In this document: positions 34,771 through 44,553 of the stretch, piece after piece
Layout of the letters: each line of letters starts with the position of its first letter
How positions within the stretch are numbered: position 1 is the first letter of the stretch
Assembly: GCA_963556145.1 (NCBI GenBank)
Contig: OY744472.1
Coordinates: forward strand, 2,170,001-2,234,000
Direction of reading: 5' to 3'
Length of the DNA stretch: 64,000 bases
Source: Hygrocybe punicea
Taxonomy: Eukaryota; Basidiomycota; Agaricomycetes; Agaricales; Hygrophoraceae
Translations under genes and position numbers: made by a program
The notes under the pieces: generated by a model
What the model saw: only the letters and a program-made list of their open reading frames with translations
Databases searched by the model: none
What the model was told of the DNA's origin: nothing

Positions 34771-35343
34771 CTATTCTTTTAACTTCTTCTTCATCTTTCC
34801 AAAGAATTCCTCCCAATCTTGTACATCAACTCCTTCTGCCTTTAACCGATCCATGTTCTTCTTCGTAGCATTTAATAGCGCCTTGAGGTGGCACTTAGGG
34901 CGAGTGCGCTTCTTTTGTAGCGGCTTAGGAAGTAATGCCGGAATTGCAGGGCGTTCGAAACGATTGCGGCGAGAGGAAGTTGGGTGATTACGATTTGTGG
35001 AAAATGAAGGAGGCGATTCGAGCCATTCTCTAAACTCCGGGTCTAAGGGTATGGATTGCGAAGGGACAGTGGTGGGTGGCATAGGAAAGTTGGGAAGACT
35101 ATCCATGTAAAAGTCAAAATCGTCCGGCGGCGGACAGTCAACACCTCGTACGTTCACAGATTCGAAATCGATGTATTCGTCAGATTCCGAAGGGGGTAGC
35201 GGTGGTGTCTGAGCAGGACTAGTGGGTTTGGTAAAGAAGTCCGTATCGTATTCGGTGGGGGTATCGAATAAACGTGATAAATCGAGACGGCGTAGAGGAA
35301 TATCCATAGGTGGAGAGGATGAGGGACTGGAGTATGATGTCAT
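34771..35343 (-). CDS. Accessory ORF downstream of the gag-pro ORF in the nested element
   Basis: This is an ATG-started ORF of 190 residues, in the same sense as the element, between the long ORF and the 3' LTR. It is Ser/Pro-rich at the start, acidic in the middle (SDEYIDFESVN; DDFDFYMDSLPNF), then PLDPEFREWLESPPSFS, and a basic, helical C-terminus rich in Lys (MDRLKAEGVDVQDWEEFFGK). No signal peptide or membrane span is present, so it is not an envelope protein. The PL..(E/D)FR/D.WL..P block resembles one in the chromovirus accessory ORF (FDTWLNTPALPS). Function is unknown. Confidence 0.55.
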   Translation of the reverse strand: MTSYSSPSSSPPMDIPLRRLDLSRLFDTPTEYDTDFFTKPTSPAQTPPLPPSESDEYIDFESVNVRGVDCPPPDDFDFYMDSLPNFPMPPTTVPSQSIPLDPEFREWLESPPSFSTNRNHPTSSRRNRFERPAIPALLPKPLQKKRTRPKCHLKALLNATKKNMDRLKAEGVDVQDWEEFFGKMKKKLKE

Positions 35344-36720
35344 AGTATGTATGGATTACGATATATGGGCGTCTGGTAGTGCTGAAGCGCTGAGCGGAAT
35401 AGCGGTGCAGTTGAGGTAACAGGAGACGTTAAGGGAAAAGACTTTTGTGGGGGAACCGGAATGGTGGGTCAAGCAATACTAATAAGGAACATTGTGTCAC
35501 AATAGGTCCTTGTGGGTCCATAACTAAACTAGCCCTGGCCTTGCTATATTGGGATGATGTATTTCAAATTCGATTTAAGGTTGTCTGATCGATCAAATCG
35601 GGATTTTACCATTCCCTTGGTTCTTCAGGGTTTTGTAGCTATATCGGGTACGGATCTCCAATAGTACCGATGCTTATTCGGTCTGGACTTTATACTCAGG
35701 TCACATGAGAAAACATGTGCTGGTCACGTGTTTTCTGGGGTCATAGACATACATTCGCACGATCCGTTCTTTTCTTTCCTCTAGTCTGCCACTATAGTCT
35801 GTAGTGACCACTCCTTTTTCTTGCTATGCCACTACACAATAAATCGTAAAAAAAAATCTATCCGATGCTATGATTGGCCACTCCGTCCTCCCCTCAATGG
35901 AACTCAAAAACAACTGCTAAGTACATTCTTAAATGTATGATTATTTATTTATCATTACTGAATATCTGATATTTAGAAAAGACGGCCTATATTTGCCGTT
36001 CTAACCACTATCTACTGTAACCGTTCAACAATGAATTCGTCTGGAGGATGGACGGGCCGGGGGTGATGCCGAGCATCACTCCGTTTCACCTTGGGCGAGC
36101 GCTATATTTTTTGGGTGGGACTCAGTTGCTGGACTACTGGGAGTGGCGGGTCACTGGTCGTTCGTCCATTCTTTTATTCTTTCTATTCATACATGAGCTT
36201 TGCTTTCATTTATCCTATCTTCCTTTTCGTTCTGTCTTGTCATTTCGTTTCATTTCGTTATGTTTCGTCATTTCATTTCGTTTCGTTATGTTTCGTTAAT
36301 AATTTCATTTCTTTATCATTTGTATTCTTATCATGGTCTTGTCAACGCTTAGATGAGAGAGGGGTTGTACTATCATATTGTAGCGATATATATTTTCTTT
36401 GCGTGTCTGACTTAAAAAAAATGACTGGCAAGTCAAAATAAAAATAAAAGAACAGCATAAGGATAAATAAAAATTTATCTAATCAGTTTAGATAGCATAA
36501 AAAGGGTGCGTGACAAGAAATCATGTGCATAGATAAAAATAGCGGCCAATAAAATTGCATGAGGCATAGAAAAAGAGGGTGTGTAGCGGGAAATCATGTG
36601 CATGGATAAAAATAGCGGCCAATGAAATTGCATGAGGCATAGAAAAAGAGGGTGTGCAGCGGGAAATCACGTGTGGGATAGGGGTAATAAATATAACTGA
36701 ATAGTCAGTCAAAAAACATG
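35344..36720. other. Interior non-coding spacer of the nested element
   Basis: This is AT-rich sequence between the two ORFs of the nested element. It includes TTTCGTTATG/TTCATTTCG repeats (36236-36300) and a 73-bp tandem repeat. I see no credible coding frame; any missing domain would be expected elsewhere. Confidence 0.5.
36506..36685. repeat. ~73-bp tandem repeat, about 2.5 copies
   Basis: Units contain GAAATCATGTGCAT(A/G)GATAA, ATAGCGGCCAAT and TGCATGAGGCATAG, with a third partial copy. It lies just downstream of the end of the long minus-strand ORF. Confidence 0.8.
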
Positions 36721-39700
36721 CTAGATTATGGGAATCAATGCAGAAAAAGGAAAATCTTGAATGAATGAGTGTGGGGCTATGCAATAGCAGTGAGGAATGA
36801 TAGTATTGTATTTCTTCTGGAGTAAATCTGCAGATAGTGGCACTGGTAACTGATGAAGATGATATATGGGATAACCATATTTTGACAACTTCAAACCTGC
36901 ATCAAAGTCATCATTGCCAAGACCTGAGGGGTCATTGACTTCTCCTGGTACTTTTACTGAACCAACTGTAATGACACCTGTAATGGAACTAACTGGCATT
37001 GTTTCATAAAGCCACATGTGACGGACAGTGGCTGGGACTTGATATTTTCTATATGCAAAATTCTTTGCACGTGATGCAATATGTGCAGCAAATTCTGGCT
37101 TGATGGCAAGAATGATATCTGTGGGATTTTCTGGAATGACTGAATAATTCCTGTTTCTGTTATCTACCATTCCATAGAGGGTGGGAGCCACATGAGATAG
37201 ATAGGGTAACAGTTGAACAGGTGAATAATGATCTGCATGTACTGTGCCATTTAATTCTTTTAAAACATATGTCCCTCTCCTTGTTTGTCTGACAACCTCA
37301 TATGGGCCAAGATAATGAGGGTCTGTCTTTGATTTGCCTATAGTCATCTCTAGAAAATTGCTATATACCAGGACTAGTTCTCCTGACTTATAATCCATTT
37401 TTTGTAATCGTCTGTGAAATATTTGATAAAATTGCAGCTTTGATTTGAGATAACCCTGTTTGAGTAAAGCTGCTGCTTTATCAAGTATGGTGTTAATGGC
37501 ATCTGACAGTGAGAGATGATGATTTGAGTGAAAAATGATAGATGAGCTTTTAGGAGACTGGATTCCTTCTTCATGAAGGAGAGGCTTTGAATCTGTTGGG
37601 TGATGAGTCCTGAAATGCTGTGGTTCTGGTTCAGGTAAACCATCAAAACTTTCTTCCTCTAGAAACTGGATTAGGGAGCATTTATGATTGGAGTGATGAC
37701 AAATTGAATCATTTGGAGGTCTGCCATTGATGAAGGTCCTCCAGTCAGGCATAGCTAACTTGCAGGAAAGTTTGTGAACACCTTTCATCAATGCTCCCCC
37801 AAAAGACTTGAGGGAATGAATGAGAACGTCATATGTGGACATATGGTCTGGTTCAGTGGTGGGAATTCTGGCGGTGGCTAGGTCCTGCTGAGATGGGCCA
37901 GAATGTGAAGCAGTAATACAAAATACTTGAATGGGTGATTGCATGGGGATAGGACATTGAGTGTGTGAATTCAATTTAAGATATAAGGGTTCTGATCTGA
38001 TACTTGATGGTGATCTGGAGTCTTCAGAAACAGGTACAGGTAAAACGTGTTCTCTCTCTGGTGGAGAACATGTACTATCTGGGACAGGGTCCAAGTGTAA
38101 TAAAGGCATATGTTTAAGTGAGGGCGGCGTGGGTGAAAGTGATATAAGTCCTTGAGGTGAATCCAAAACTTGATCAATAGATGGTGGCTGGACTTCCTCA
38201 ATGGTATTGCTGAGAAGTGAAATTAATGATGCAATATCATCTGGAGATGGATTGTTGGGATTTATATATGCAGACCACTCTAATTCATCATCTGAATCTG
38301 CTTCATTTGATAAAGAGCTGATTTCTGTATGAGATAATGCATTGATAGGTTCTACTATAAATCCAGAATCTTGTAATTGTTGGTGGTGTAAAAGTGAACT
38401 CTCAGACATTATCACTTTAGATTCATTTTGCTGAATAGAAATGGTAGGACAAACTGGTGAAGGATTATGTTCATCAACCCTAATGTCTGAATAAGTAGGA
38501 TGACTATCCAAGTGTTCATTCATATGTATACATTTATAACCACCACAGTTTGGGTCCAGCAAAAATTCATCATTCATGAATGTAGTATGTGAGTGTTCAA
38601 AATCATCATATGATAAATCAAAAGAAGATGTTGAAGAACTCAAAGCTGAGAACAAAGAACTATTGCTGCTAACTGAAGGAGAAGAGGGGGGAGTATCTGG
38701 ATAGGTAGTATCTGGAAACAAAATGCTTTCTATGCTAGAGGTAGCAGGTGATTGATTTGAAACATTAGATAATGGTTCAGATGTATCCAAGTTAACCTTC
38801 TGATCAACTGAAATGTGGTATAATTCAACAGGTGAAGGTGGAATATAAACTTCAACAGGAGGATCTTCCAAAGGAACTTTATCATGTTCAGTCTGAGGAG
38901 AACAAATAAATCCAGAAGTAGCAAGAATGTTATCTTCCAGCATAGCAGTGACATTACTTTGTGTAGCAGGATGATCTTGAGTATACATCTCTTTCACATG
39001 GAGAGGAAGAGGATGGTTATCAATTGTGAAGGAAGAAATGTTAACATGGTCTGTGAGTGAATGTCCTGGTGTTGGAGCAATTATAGATGTATCTTCTGGC
39101 TCAATGAAGGTGGTACATGCATAGGAGACTGAGGTATGAGCAGTAGTAGCTCCTTTGATGTGATGAACTCCAGAATGGTTTGGTGTGACCATTAGTTCAA
39201 ATCTGTTTGTCAAATCTTCAGGATTCTTGAATACTAAATATGTGCCATCTATTCTTTCATCAATAGAAACATAGTTGCCTCTTTGCCATGGTCTTCCAAG
39301 TAATAAATCGAATGGCACTGTCTCTCCTATGTAAAGATTGGCATAGGTGAGAACACCACCACAAGTCAATGGGACTTCTGAAACTAATCCTTTTAATGTT
39401 CCTTCACCTCCATTAGCATCATTCATTGTGAGAATTTTTCCTACATCCATAGGTCTTTGAATAATTTCTTTCCAGACTCTTTTACTAATCACATTTAGTT
39501 GAGATCCAGTGTCAATGATGGCTTCAATAGGTCTCTTATCACATTCCATCTGAAGCTTGATTAACACTCCACGATCTTTGGTTGCAAATGAGCTTGCAAT
39601 GGCAGATACTTTTGCATTTTTTCTCTTGATCATGTCTGTTAATTGCTCAGATAGCTCCTTGGAAGAGGTTAATACTTCACGAACATGCATGGTGACTGGT

Positions 39701-41694
39701 GTGTCAAGGATTTGATTGACAACTTGAGTTTCTCCAATATTGACTGAAATTTCAGATTGTCTAGGTGTAGGCTTTGGACGAGTTATAGCATCATGTCTCT
39801 CAGCCATAATCTTGTTCTTATCTATGTGTGCCTTGTGTCCTTGTATATGAGTCTTTGCTGGCTTTGCTGGAGAAGTATCTATCATTTCCACATCTGAATC
39901 TGTGTCTGAAGGAATATGTATTGGGGTTCTTATATCCATTGGAACAGGTTGCTTTGCATGCAGTTCTTCTGTAGGATGGAATGAGTTTGTCTTCTTGAGA
40001 GCAAAGGGTAATGGTGCTGGTATATGTGCTTGAGCTTGCTTCTGTGCTGAAAGAGGGCCGGGTTTGACTGGGCCTTTAGGAATGGGTGGCAGTACTGTAT
40101 TGGGCCTTATATTCTCTTTTCCTTTGGCTTTAATACCTGTGGGAGGATATACTCCATCTAATACTTCCTTCCTTGCTGCACCAATTTTCTGTGGTCCTCT
40201 GACTGCAGGCAGGATTTGTATTTCTTCTTCCTTAATTGTAGGTATAGTATATGCTTCAAAATCTTCTTCAGCATCAGATTGATAGTAATCAGAGAATTGA
40301 TCTTGTAATACATAGAAGTGTGATTGAACATTGCTAGCCTTTTCAGCTACATGTCTATCAATTGCTTGTACAAATGTCTCACCCATATTTCTGCGAATTA
40401 TTGAGCCATCTGGATAAACAATCCTTCCAAGACCATCCTTAGTTATCTTGCCTGTCTTGAGTAATTCATTGATCTGGAAACATGTTTGCATTCCATGTCC
40501 TTGTCCTCCACAACCATAGCAGGTCATGAGTCCTCTTGGTTCATTGGAAGGAGTAAATGAATTGGTAGGAGTAAACGAACTAGTAGAAGGGTTTGGTGGA
40601 AGGCCAACACTATTGGCAGCTGAGATTTTGAAGGGAGGTCTTTGTGTTTGCTGTGACTGTGCTTGCTTTTGCTGAGGTTGTTTCAGCTCAGGTGGGCTAA
40701 TACAATGAGCAATGTCTGGGTCTAGCTTCAAGGCTCTATAGTATGCTAATCCATACTTAATATCATCCAAAGAAAGCTTTCCCATTTGCTTGATTAAAGA
40801 CTCTACTTCATTCTGGTGTGATGATGATGTGGAGGTAGACTTCCTGTCTATCCCCTTCCTGCCATTATCTTTCTTCTCAGCTTCTTTCCTTACTGTCTTC
40901 TTAAATAGTTCATTATCTGAATCATATGCCTTGGATTTAAATGCCTTCTTCTTCTTGCTAGCTTTCTTTCTCTTGATGCAGGCTTCATAGTCACTATCTG
41001 TATCATACTCTGATGAATCATCTGTATCAGAGTCTTCTGAAACAGAGTTGTCTAGTCTTCCTGGTATATCTGAATCTGAATCTGCTAGATTCATGTCAAA
41101 CCGATTCCTTTCAAATAGAGTTTCTGCAACCTTAATGACATCTTTCATAGGGAATGGAGATGTGACATCTAAAGGTGTTGATCCAGTGTTGAGACGTGTC
41201 TCAATGATATGTCTGAGGTTCTTGTTGATTCCATGCCAGAAGTATGCAGCCTTTTCATCTGCAGAGATCTTCTTCTTGCTCTCTAACCATCCTGCAATAG
41301 TAATGAACCTGCGTTCATATTGCTTCCATTTGGTGAGAGTTCTGATCTGCTTAAGTTTCCAAATGCGTGCAAGGGTCATGAGATCTCTAACAATGTATCT
41401 TGTTTCCTTTAGGGCAGCATCAAAGTAGCGAGTAATATCTTTCTCAAGAGTATTCCAGTCCTGGGATATGTAACTCTCCAGGGCTTCAATGAGCTTGACT
41501 ACTTTGGTGGAGCAGTAATCTACAATCCTTTCACATTTCTCTTTATCAGAAACAGCATAGGATTTGCACATTTGATTGTAATGCCTTAAGAATCTCTTGA
41601 CTTCTTCATAGCTTCCTTTGAATTTAGCTGGGGCAGACTTCTGTCCTAGTAGGGGCATCATGTCTGGGGTACGAGCACTGGTGCTTGTGGACAT
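36721..41694 (-). CDS. Gag-protease-(integrase C-terminus) polyprotein without reverse transcriptase
   Basis: One uninterrupted 1657-residue ORF with ATG at 41694. Residues 1-200 are a Gag-like helical domain (APAKFKGSYEEVKRFLRHY; WKQYERRFITIAGWLE). A zinc knuckle CYGCGGQGHGMQTC sits near residue 395. An aspartic protease domain follows near residue 725 (AIIDTGSQLNVIS ... PFDLLLGRPWQRG). Residues about 850-1390 are Ser/Pro/Asp-rich spacer. The end resembles the post-core integrase region (GELVLVYSNFLE ... HYLGPYEVVRQTRRGTYVLK, near residue 1460) plus a ~190-residue tail. No RT, RNase H, integrase zinc finger or DDE core could be found. Full elements of this type have RT between the spacer and integrase, so an ancestral deletion is likely. 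The reading frame stayed open, so the product is probably still made. Confidence 0.85.
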   Translation of the reverse strand: MSTSTSARTPDMMPLLGQKSAPAKFKGSYEEVKRFLRHYNQMCKSYAVSDKEKCERIVDYCSTKVVKLIEALESYISQDWNTLEKDITRYFDAALKETRYIVRDLMTLARIWKLKQIRTLTKWKQYERRFITIAGWLESKKKISADEKAAYFWHGINKNLRHIIETRLNTGSTPLDVTSPFPMKDVIKVAETLFERNRFDMNLADSDSDIPGRLDNSVSEDSDTDDSSEYDTDSDYEACIKRKKASKKKKAFKSKAYDSDNELFKKTVRKEAEKKDNGRKGIDRKSTSTSSSHQNEVESLIKQMGKLSLDDIKYGLAYYRALKLDPDIAHCISPPELKQPQQKQAQSQQTQRPPFKISAANSVGLPPNPSTSSFTPTNSFTPSNEPRGLMTCYGCGGQGHGMQTCFQINELLKTGKITKDGLGRIVYPDGSIIRRNMGETFVQAIDRHVAEKASNVQSHFYVLQDQFSDYYQSDAEEDFEAYTIPTIKEEEIQILPAVRGPQKIGAARKEVLDGVYPPTGIKAKGKENIRPNTVLPPIPKGPVKPGPLSAQKQAQAHIPAPLPFALKKTNSFHPTEELHAKQPVPMDIRTPIHIPSDTDSDVEMIDTSPAKPAKTHIQGHKAHIDKNKIMAERHDAITRPKPTPRQSEISVNIGETQVVNQILDTPVTMHVREVLTSSKELSEQLTDMIKRKNAKVSAIASSFATKDRGVLIKLQMECDKRPIEAIIDTGSQLNVISKRVWKEIIQRPMDVGKILTMNDANGGEGTLKGLVSEVPLTCGGVLTYANLYIGETVPFDLLLGRPWQRGNYVSIDERIDGTYLVFKNPEDLTNRFELMVTPNHSGVHHIKGATTAHTSVSYACTTFIEPEDTSIIAPTPGHSLTDHVNISSFTIDNHPLPLHVKEMYTQDHPATQSNVTAMLEDNILATSGFICSPQTEHDKVPLEDPPVEVYIPPSPVELYHISVDQKVNLDTSEPLSNVSNQSPATSSIESILFPDTTYPDTPPSSPSVSSNSSLFSALSSSTSSFDLSYDDFEHSHTTFMNDEFLLDPNCGGYKCIHMNEHLDSHPTYSDIRVDEHNPSPVCPTISIQQNESKVIMSESSLLHHQQLQDSGFIVEPINALSHTEISSLSNEADSDDELEWSAYINPNNPSPDDIASLISLLSNTIEEVQPPSIDQVLDSPQGLISLSPTPPSLKHMPLLHLDPVPDSTCSPPEREHVLPVPVSEDSRSPSSIRSEPLYLKLNSHTQCPIPMQSPIQVFCITASHSGPSQQDLATARIPTTEPDHMSTYDVLIHSLKSFGGALMKGVHKLSCKLAMPDWRTFINGRPPNDSICHHSNHKCSLIQFLEEESFDGLPEPEPQHFRTHHPTDSKPLLHEEGIQSPKSSSIIFHSNHHLSLSDAINTILDKAAALLKQGYLKSKLQFYQIFHRRLQKMDYKSGELVLVYSNFLEMTIGKSKTDPHYLGPYEVVRQTRRGTYVLKELNGTVHADHYSPVQLLPYLSHVAPTLYGMVDNRNRNYSVIPENPTDIILAIKPEFAAHIASRAKNFAYRKYQVPATVRHMWLYETMPVSSITGVITVGSVKVPGEVNDPSGLGNDDFDAGLKLSKYGYPIYHLHQLPVPLSADLLQKKYNTIIPHCYCIAPHSFIQDFPFSALIPII

Positions 41695-41739
41695 TGTGTA
41701 TAAGAGGTATAGAAATGCTTGGGTTATTTAAATTTAAAA

Positions 41740-41757
41740 TCCTCGCGGTGGGCTCCA
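41740..41757 (-). other. tRNA-type primer-binding site of nested element
   Basis: On the plus strand this reads TCCTCGCGGTGGGCTCCA, ending in CCA like a tRNA 3' end. The element RNA therefore carries TGGAGCCC..., four bases from its 5' LTR. Which tRNA it matches was not determined. Confidence 0.65.
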
Positions 41758-41761
41758 ATTT

Positions 41762-43167
41762 TGTTATGTGAATGTTTGTTTCACCAAGAATTACCGGAGT
41801 TGACTTTGTTCAGGTACCTTCTTGTTGTTCGTGGGTTTTTAATATCTAAATAACCTATCAGGAAGGGGTTTGTGGGTATATGTACTATATGAATCAATAG
41901 AATGTAATAGTGAGGTCTCTTCAATTAAGAATTGAGACTTTGAGTAGGTATGAATAGCAATTGAGTGTGTGATGTACTGAAAATACTAATATTCACTACT
42001 GGAATATAAAAATATGAACTAATAAATACTGATAACAATATTCACCAGTTAAATATGGACAGTTCTGGCTACAGGGCCTATTCAATCAAGAGTATCTCTG
42101 GGTATTATAATATCTGACTTAAATCCGAAGCTTCAAACGCACATTGGCTACTAGTTCAGGGATATCTTTAATACCTTTTGAATACTCTGTTTTGTTTAGG
42201 ATGAAACCTTAACCTTAGAAGTGTATCTGTTTAAGATAAAACCTTAACCTTAGAAATGTATCTAGCTGACTAATGCTGACTAATGAATTGATTGGACTGA
42301 GTGAACTGGGTGAATTCTCCTTGATGACAAGGGGAACTCAGAGAATGATAGAATAAGAGTGAACTAGACTGGATTGCAAGCACTAGCTACTACAATGAGT
42401 AACTACTAGTACTAAGAGAATGGGGGATCACACTGTGTGAACCCAACTGAGAGTGACTACTGAGTGGTGAGGGGGGAAATCCTACTGACTACTGGAATTT
42501 GGGGGCCCTATTTATACTGTTGGAGAACAATGGGGGACTGAGAACAATGGGAAAGTGAGAACAATAGGACTGAGTCATGAGAACAATGGATGGCATCAAA
42601 GAGGCTGTGAACAATGGGCTCTATCTCCATTTGGACTGTTTAGAACAATAGACTGCTCAGAACAATAGACCATTGTCTTTATGTAAGCAGAATATCACAA
42701 TCACTCTCTGATGCATCCTATCTTATCATTATCTTATCATCCTCTTGTTCACATCTTATCTAATCATTTCCCATTATCTAGCTGAGCCGCTTTTGATCAA
42801 TACAAGTAAACAAGATTTGTAATCAATCCACTACTGCTAATATAGGTAACAATGCTAGTTGGGCTTGTCTCCTTGCACGCGCAATACAGAGAAATATATA
42901 ATAAATACTAATGAGTGGGGGATGTGCCTCTGTGCACCATACATAAATGGCTAGGTCTGGGCATTACTAGTGAAGCCATAATAAATGATATAAAGGTAAG
43001 CATATATGCTATTTGTGTCTGTTCACTAGCATGCGTAATGTGGAAAGGCATAGAATGGGTACTAATGAGTGTAGGTGTGCATCCATAGTGTTGCACTTAA
43101 ATATCTAAGTCCGTGGTCCGATGGTAAACCCATGACATTACACCCAAAAACACTTGGGGTCATGACA
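41762..43167 (-). repeat. LTR of nested element (5' LTR in element sense)
   Basis: Same length (1406 bp) and sequence as the left copy, as far as compared. It carries the promoter for the long ORF. Confidence 0.95.
42508..42516 (-). promoter_or_regulatory. TATA box of nested element
   Basis: TATAAATAG on the minus strand, in the LTR upstream of the 1657-codon ORF. Its orientation agrees with minus-strand transcription. The same box is at 34024-34032 in the other LTR. Confidence 0.6.
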
Positions 43168-43171
43168 CCGC

Positions 43172-43777
43172 CATCCCCGAACTCCCCTATCTATCGACAA
43201 ACCGGAATCCAACAATCCCTCCGCTAACGATTTTCTCATGACCCTACACGATGCGCAATATGCCGCAAGTCTCTCTTTACAATGAACCGCTGATGACATG
43301 AAGCACTTCGCTGATAGAAAACATAAACATATCACCTTCGATATTGGACAACTTGTTTGGTTGGACATACGAAACCTCAACACTGGACGACCGACAAAAA
43401 AGCTAGATGTTCGACGCACTGGACCCTTCCCCATCATCGATCGTATTTCCCCTGTGGCCTATAAACTCCAACTTCCACGTTCCTGGAAGATACACCCAGT
43501 CTTTCACGTTTCCCTGTTGCAACCGGCTATTGTTGACGAACAGTTACATCCTCCTGTGACAGATGACAACTTACATCCTCCTCCTGATATCATTGACGAA
43601 CAAGAGGAATACGAAGTTGAGACTGTCATCGATCATTGTTATCACCGCTGCAAAAAGGAATACCTCGTGAAATGGAAAGGCTACTCCGCTGATGAGAATA
43701 CTTGGGAACCTCTTTCCAATTTGCGCCATGCACGTGATGTAATTCTAGAATATGAAGATCGAAGAAACACCACGTGA
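43172..43777 (+). pseudogene. pol: Chromovirus pol, second part: integrase C-terminal domain and chromodomain (defective)
   Basis: This continues the frame broken at 33277, reading HPRTPLSIDKP. An in-frame TGA at 43283-43285 (again a likely CGA transition) precedes ADDMKHFADRKHKHITF. Then come the GPY/F region (DVRRTGPFPIIDRISPVAYK; HPVFHVSLLQP) and a C-terminal chromodomain (EEYEVETVIDH ... EYLVKWKGYSADENTWEPLS). Chromodomains bind modified histones and steer integration to heterochromatin, which places the element among chromoviruses. Together with the first part the gene has two stops plus an RT active-site change. Confidence 0.92.
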
Positions 43778-44553
43778 TGTCATTACCAATTTCCTATATA
43801 AACTCTGACATCTTTTTTCCGTCTTCTTCGCTCTTTTGCCTTCTGCCCATCATTTCGATCCGTGCACACAACATCGTTCCTCGCTTTCGTCACCTTAACT
43901 TAGGTTTACCCCTTCGCCATTCTCGGTGTATCCTTGCCAAGTATCGTCGCTTCCAGTTCTCTATTCACCTTGACTGTCTCGACAACGATCCTCGTCCCAC
44001 CCCTCCTCGGCTGGTCATCCCACGGTATATGTACCGTGCCACTGATCATGAATACGATTGGCCACCCGAACATCTTTGGCAAGATCCTTCCGCTTGGCCC
44101 ACCCGTCCACCTCTTTTCTTTGTGTTCGCCCAGTGGGATTCGTGCGTTTTCCTTCGCATCTTCCATTCAGCTGCCCCTGGTGCCGCACATCTCCAATATG
44201 TCCAACATTTGCTCCAACGCGCCTTTTTCCTTCCTTGGAGCTATCGTAAAGTCGTTTATATCATCAATCTCTTGGCCTCTTTCCAGTCCACTCTCGACCT
44301 TCATTTCCCTCACCACCGTATCAAGGTCGCCCTCCCCGGCGAATTCTGGCATCGTAATTTCACCCGTCCCCTCGGCTTCGCAGACAATGAAGTCTTATAC
44401 CGATGTGTCCAGGCCTGCGATGGAAATTTCCTCCTCACGCCCCCTGCCGCTCCGTATCAACAATGGACGCGTAACCGAGGAGCTAGATATGTTAGAAGAT
44501 ATGGAGATCGCCAACGGAGACGAAGACTACATAGAGTCATGCGTGGACTATGA
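43777..44553 (+). CDS. Chromovirus accessory ORF A, overlapping the pol stop
   Basis: The ATG at 43777 shares a base with the pol TGA (TGATG), an arrangement that allows termination-reinitiation. The 258-codon frame reads MSLPISYINSDIFF, then a basic, aromatic-rich protein (DHEYDWPPEHLWQDPSAW; FVFAQWDSCVFLRIFHS; FLPWSYRKVVYIINLLASF). There is no recognisable domain and no convincing signal peptide. It sits where retroviruses place env but does not look like an envelope protein. The last third overlaps ORF B in another frame and may not be real protein. Possibly coding; function unknown. Confidence 0.4.
   Translation: MSLPISYINSDIFFPSSSLFCLLPIISIRAHNIVPRFRHLNLGLPLRHSRCILAKYRRFQFSIHLDCLDNDPRPTPPRLVIPRYMYRATDHEYDWPPEHLWQDPSAWPTRPPLFFVFAQWDSCVFLRIFHSAAPGAAHLQYVQHLLQRAFFLPWSYRKVVYIINLLASFQSTLDLHFPHHRIKVALPGEFWHRNFTRPLGFADNEVLYRCVQACDGNFLLTPPAAPYQQWTRNRGARYVRRYGDRQRRRRLHRVMRGL

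Larger units (their letters stand above)
33278..43167 (-). mobile_element. Nested Ty3/gypsy-type LTR element lacking reverse transcriptase (9.89 kb)
   Basis: Two direct repeats of exactly 1406 bp (33278-34683 and 41762-43167) flank a 7078-bp interior. The 4-bp duplication CCGC (33274-33277 and 43168-43171) marks the target. Removing the element and one copy restores the chromovirus pol frame exactly. The element reads on the minus strand: in that direction LTRs run TGTCATGACC...CATAACA, the primer site follows the right LTR and the long ORF begins at 41694. Coding capacity is Gag, protease and integrase C-terminus only, so mobility would need reverse transcriptase and integrase in trans. Confidence 0.93.
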
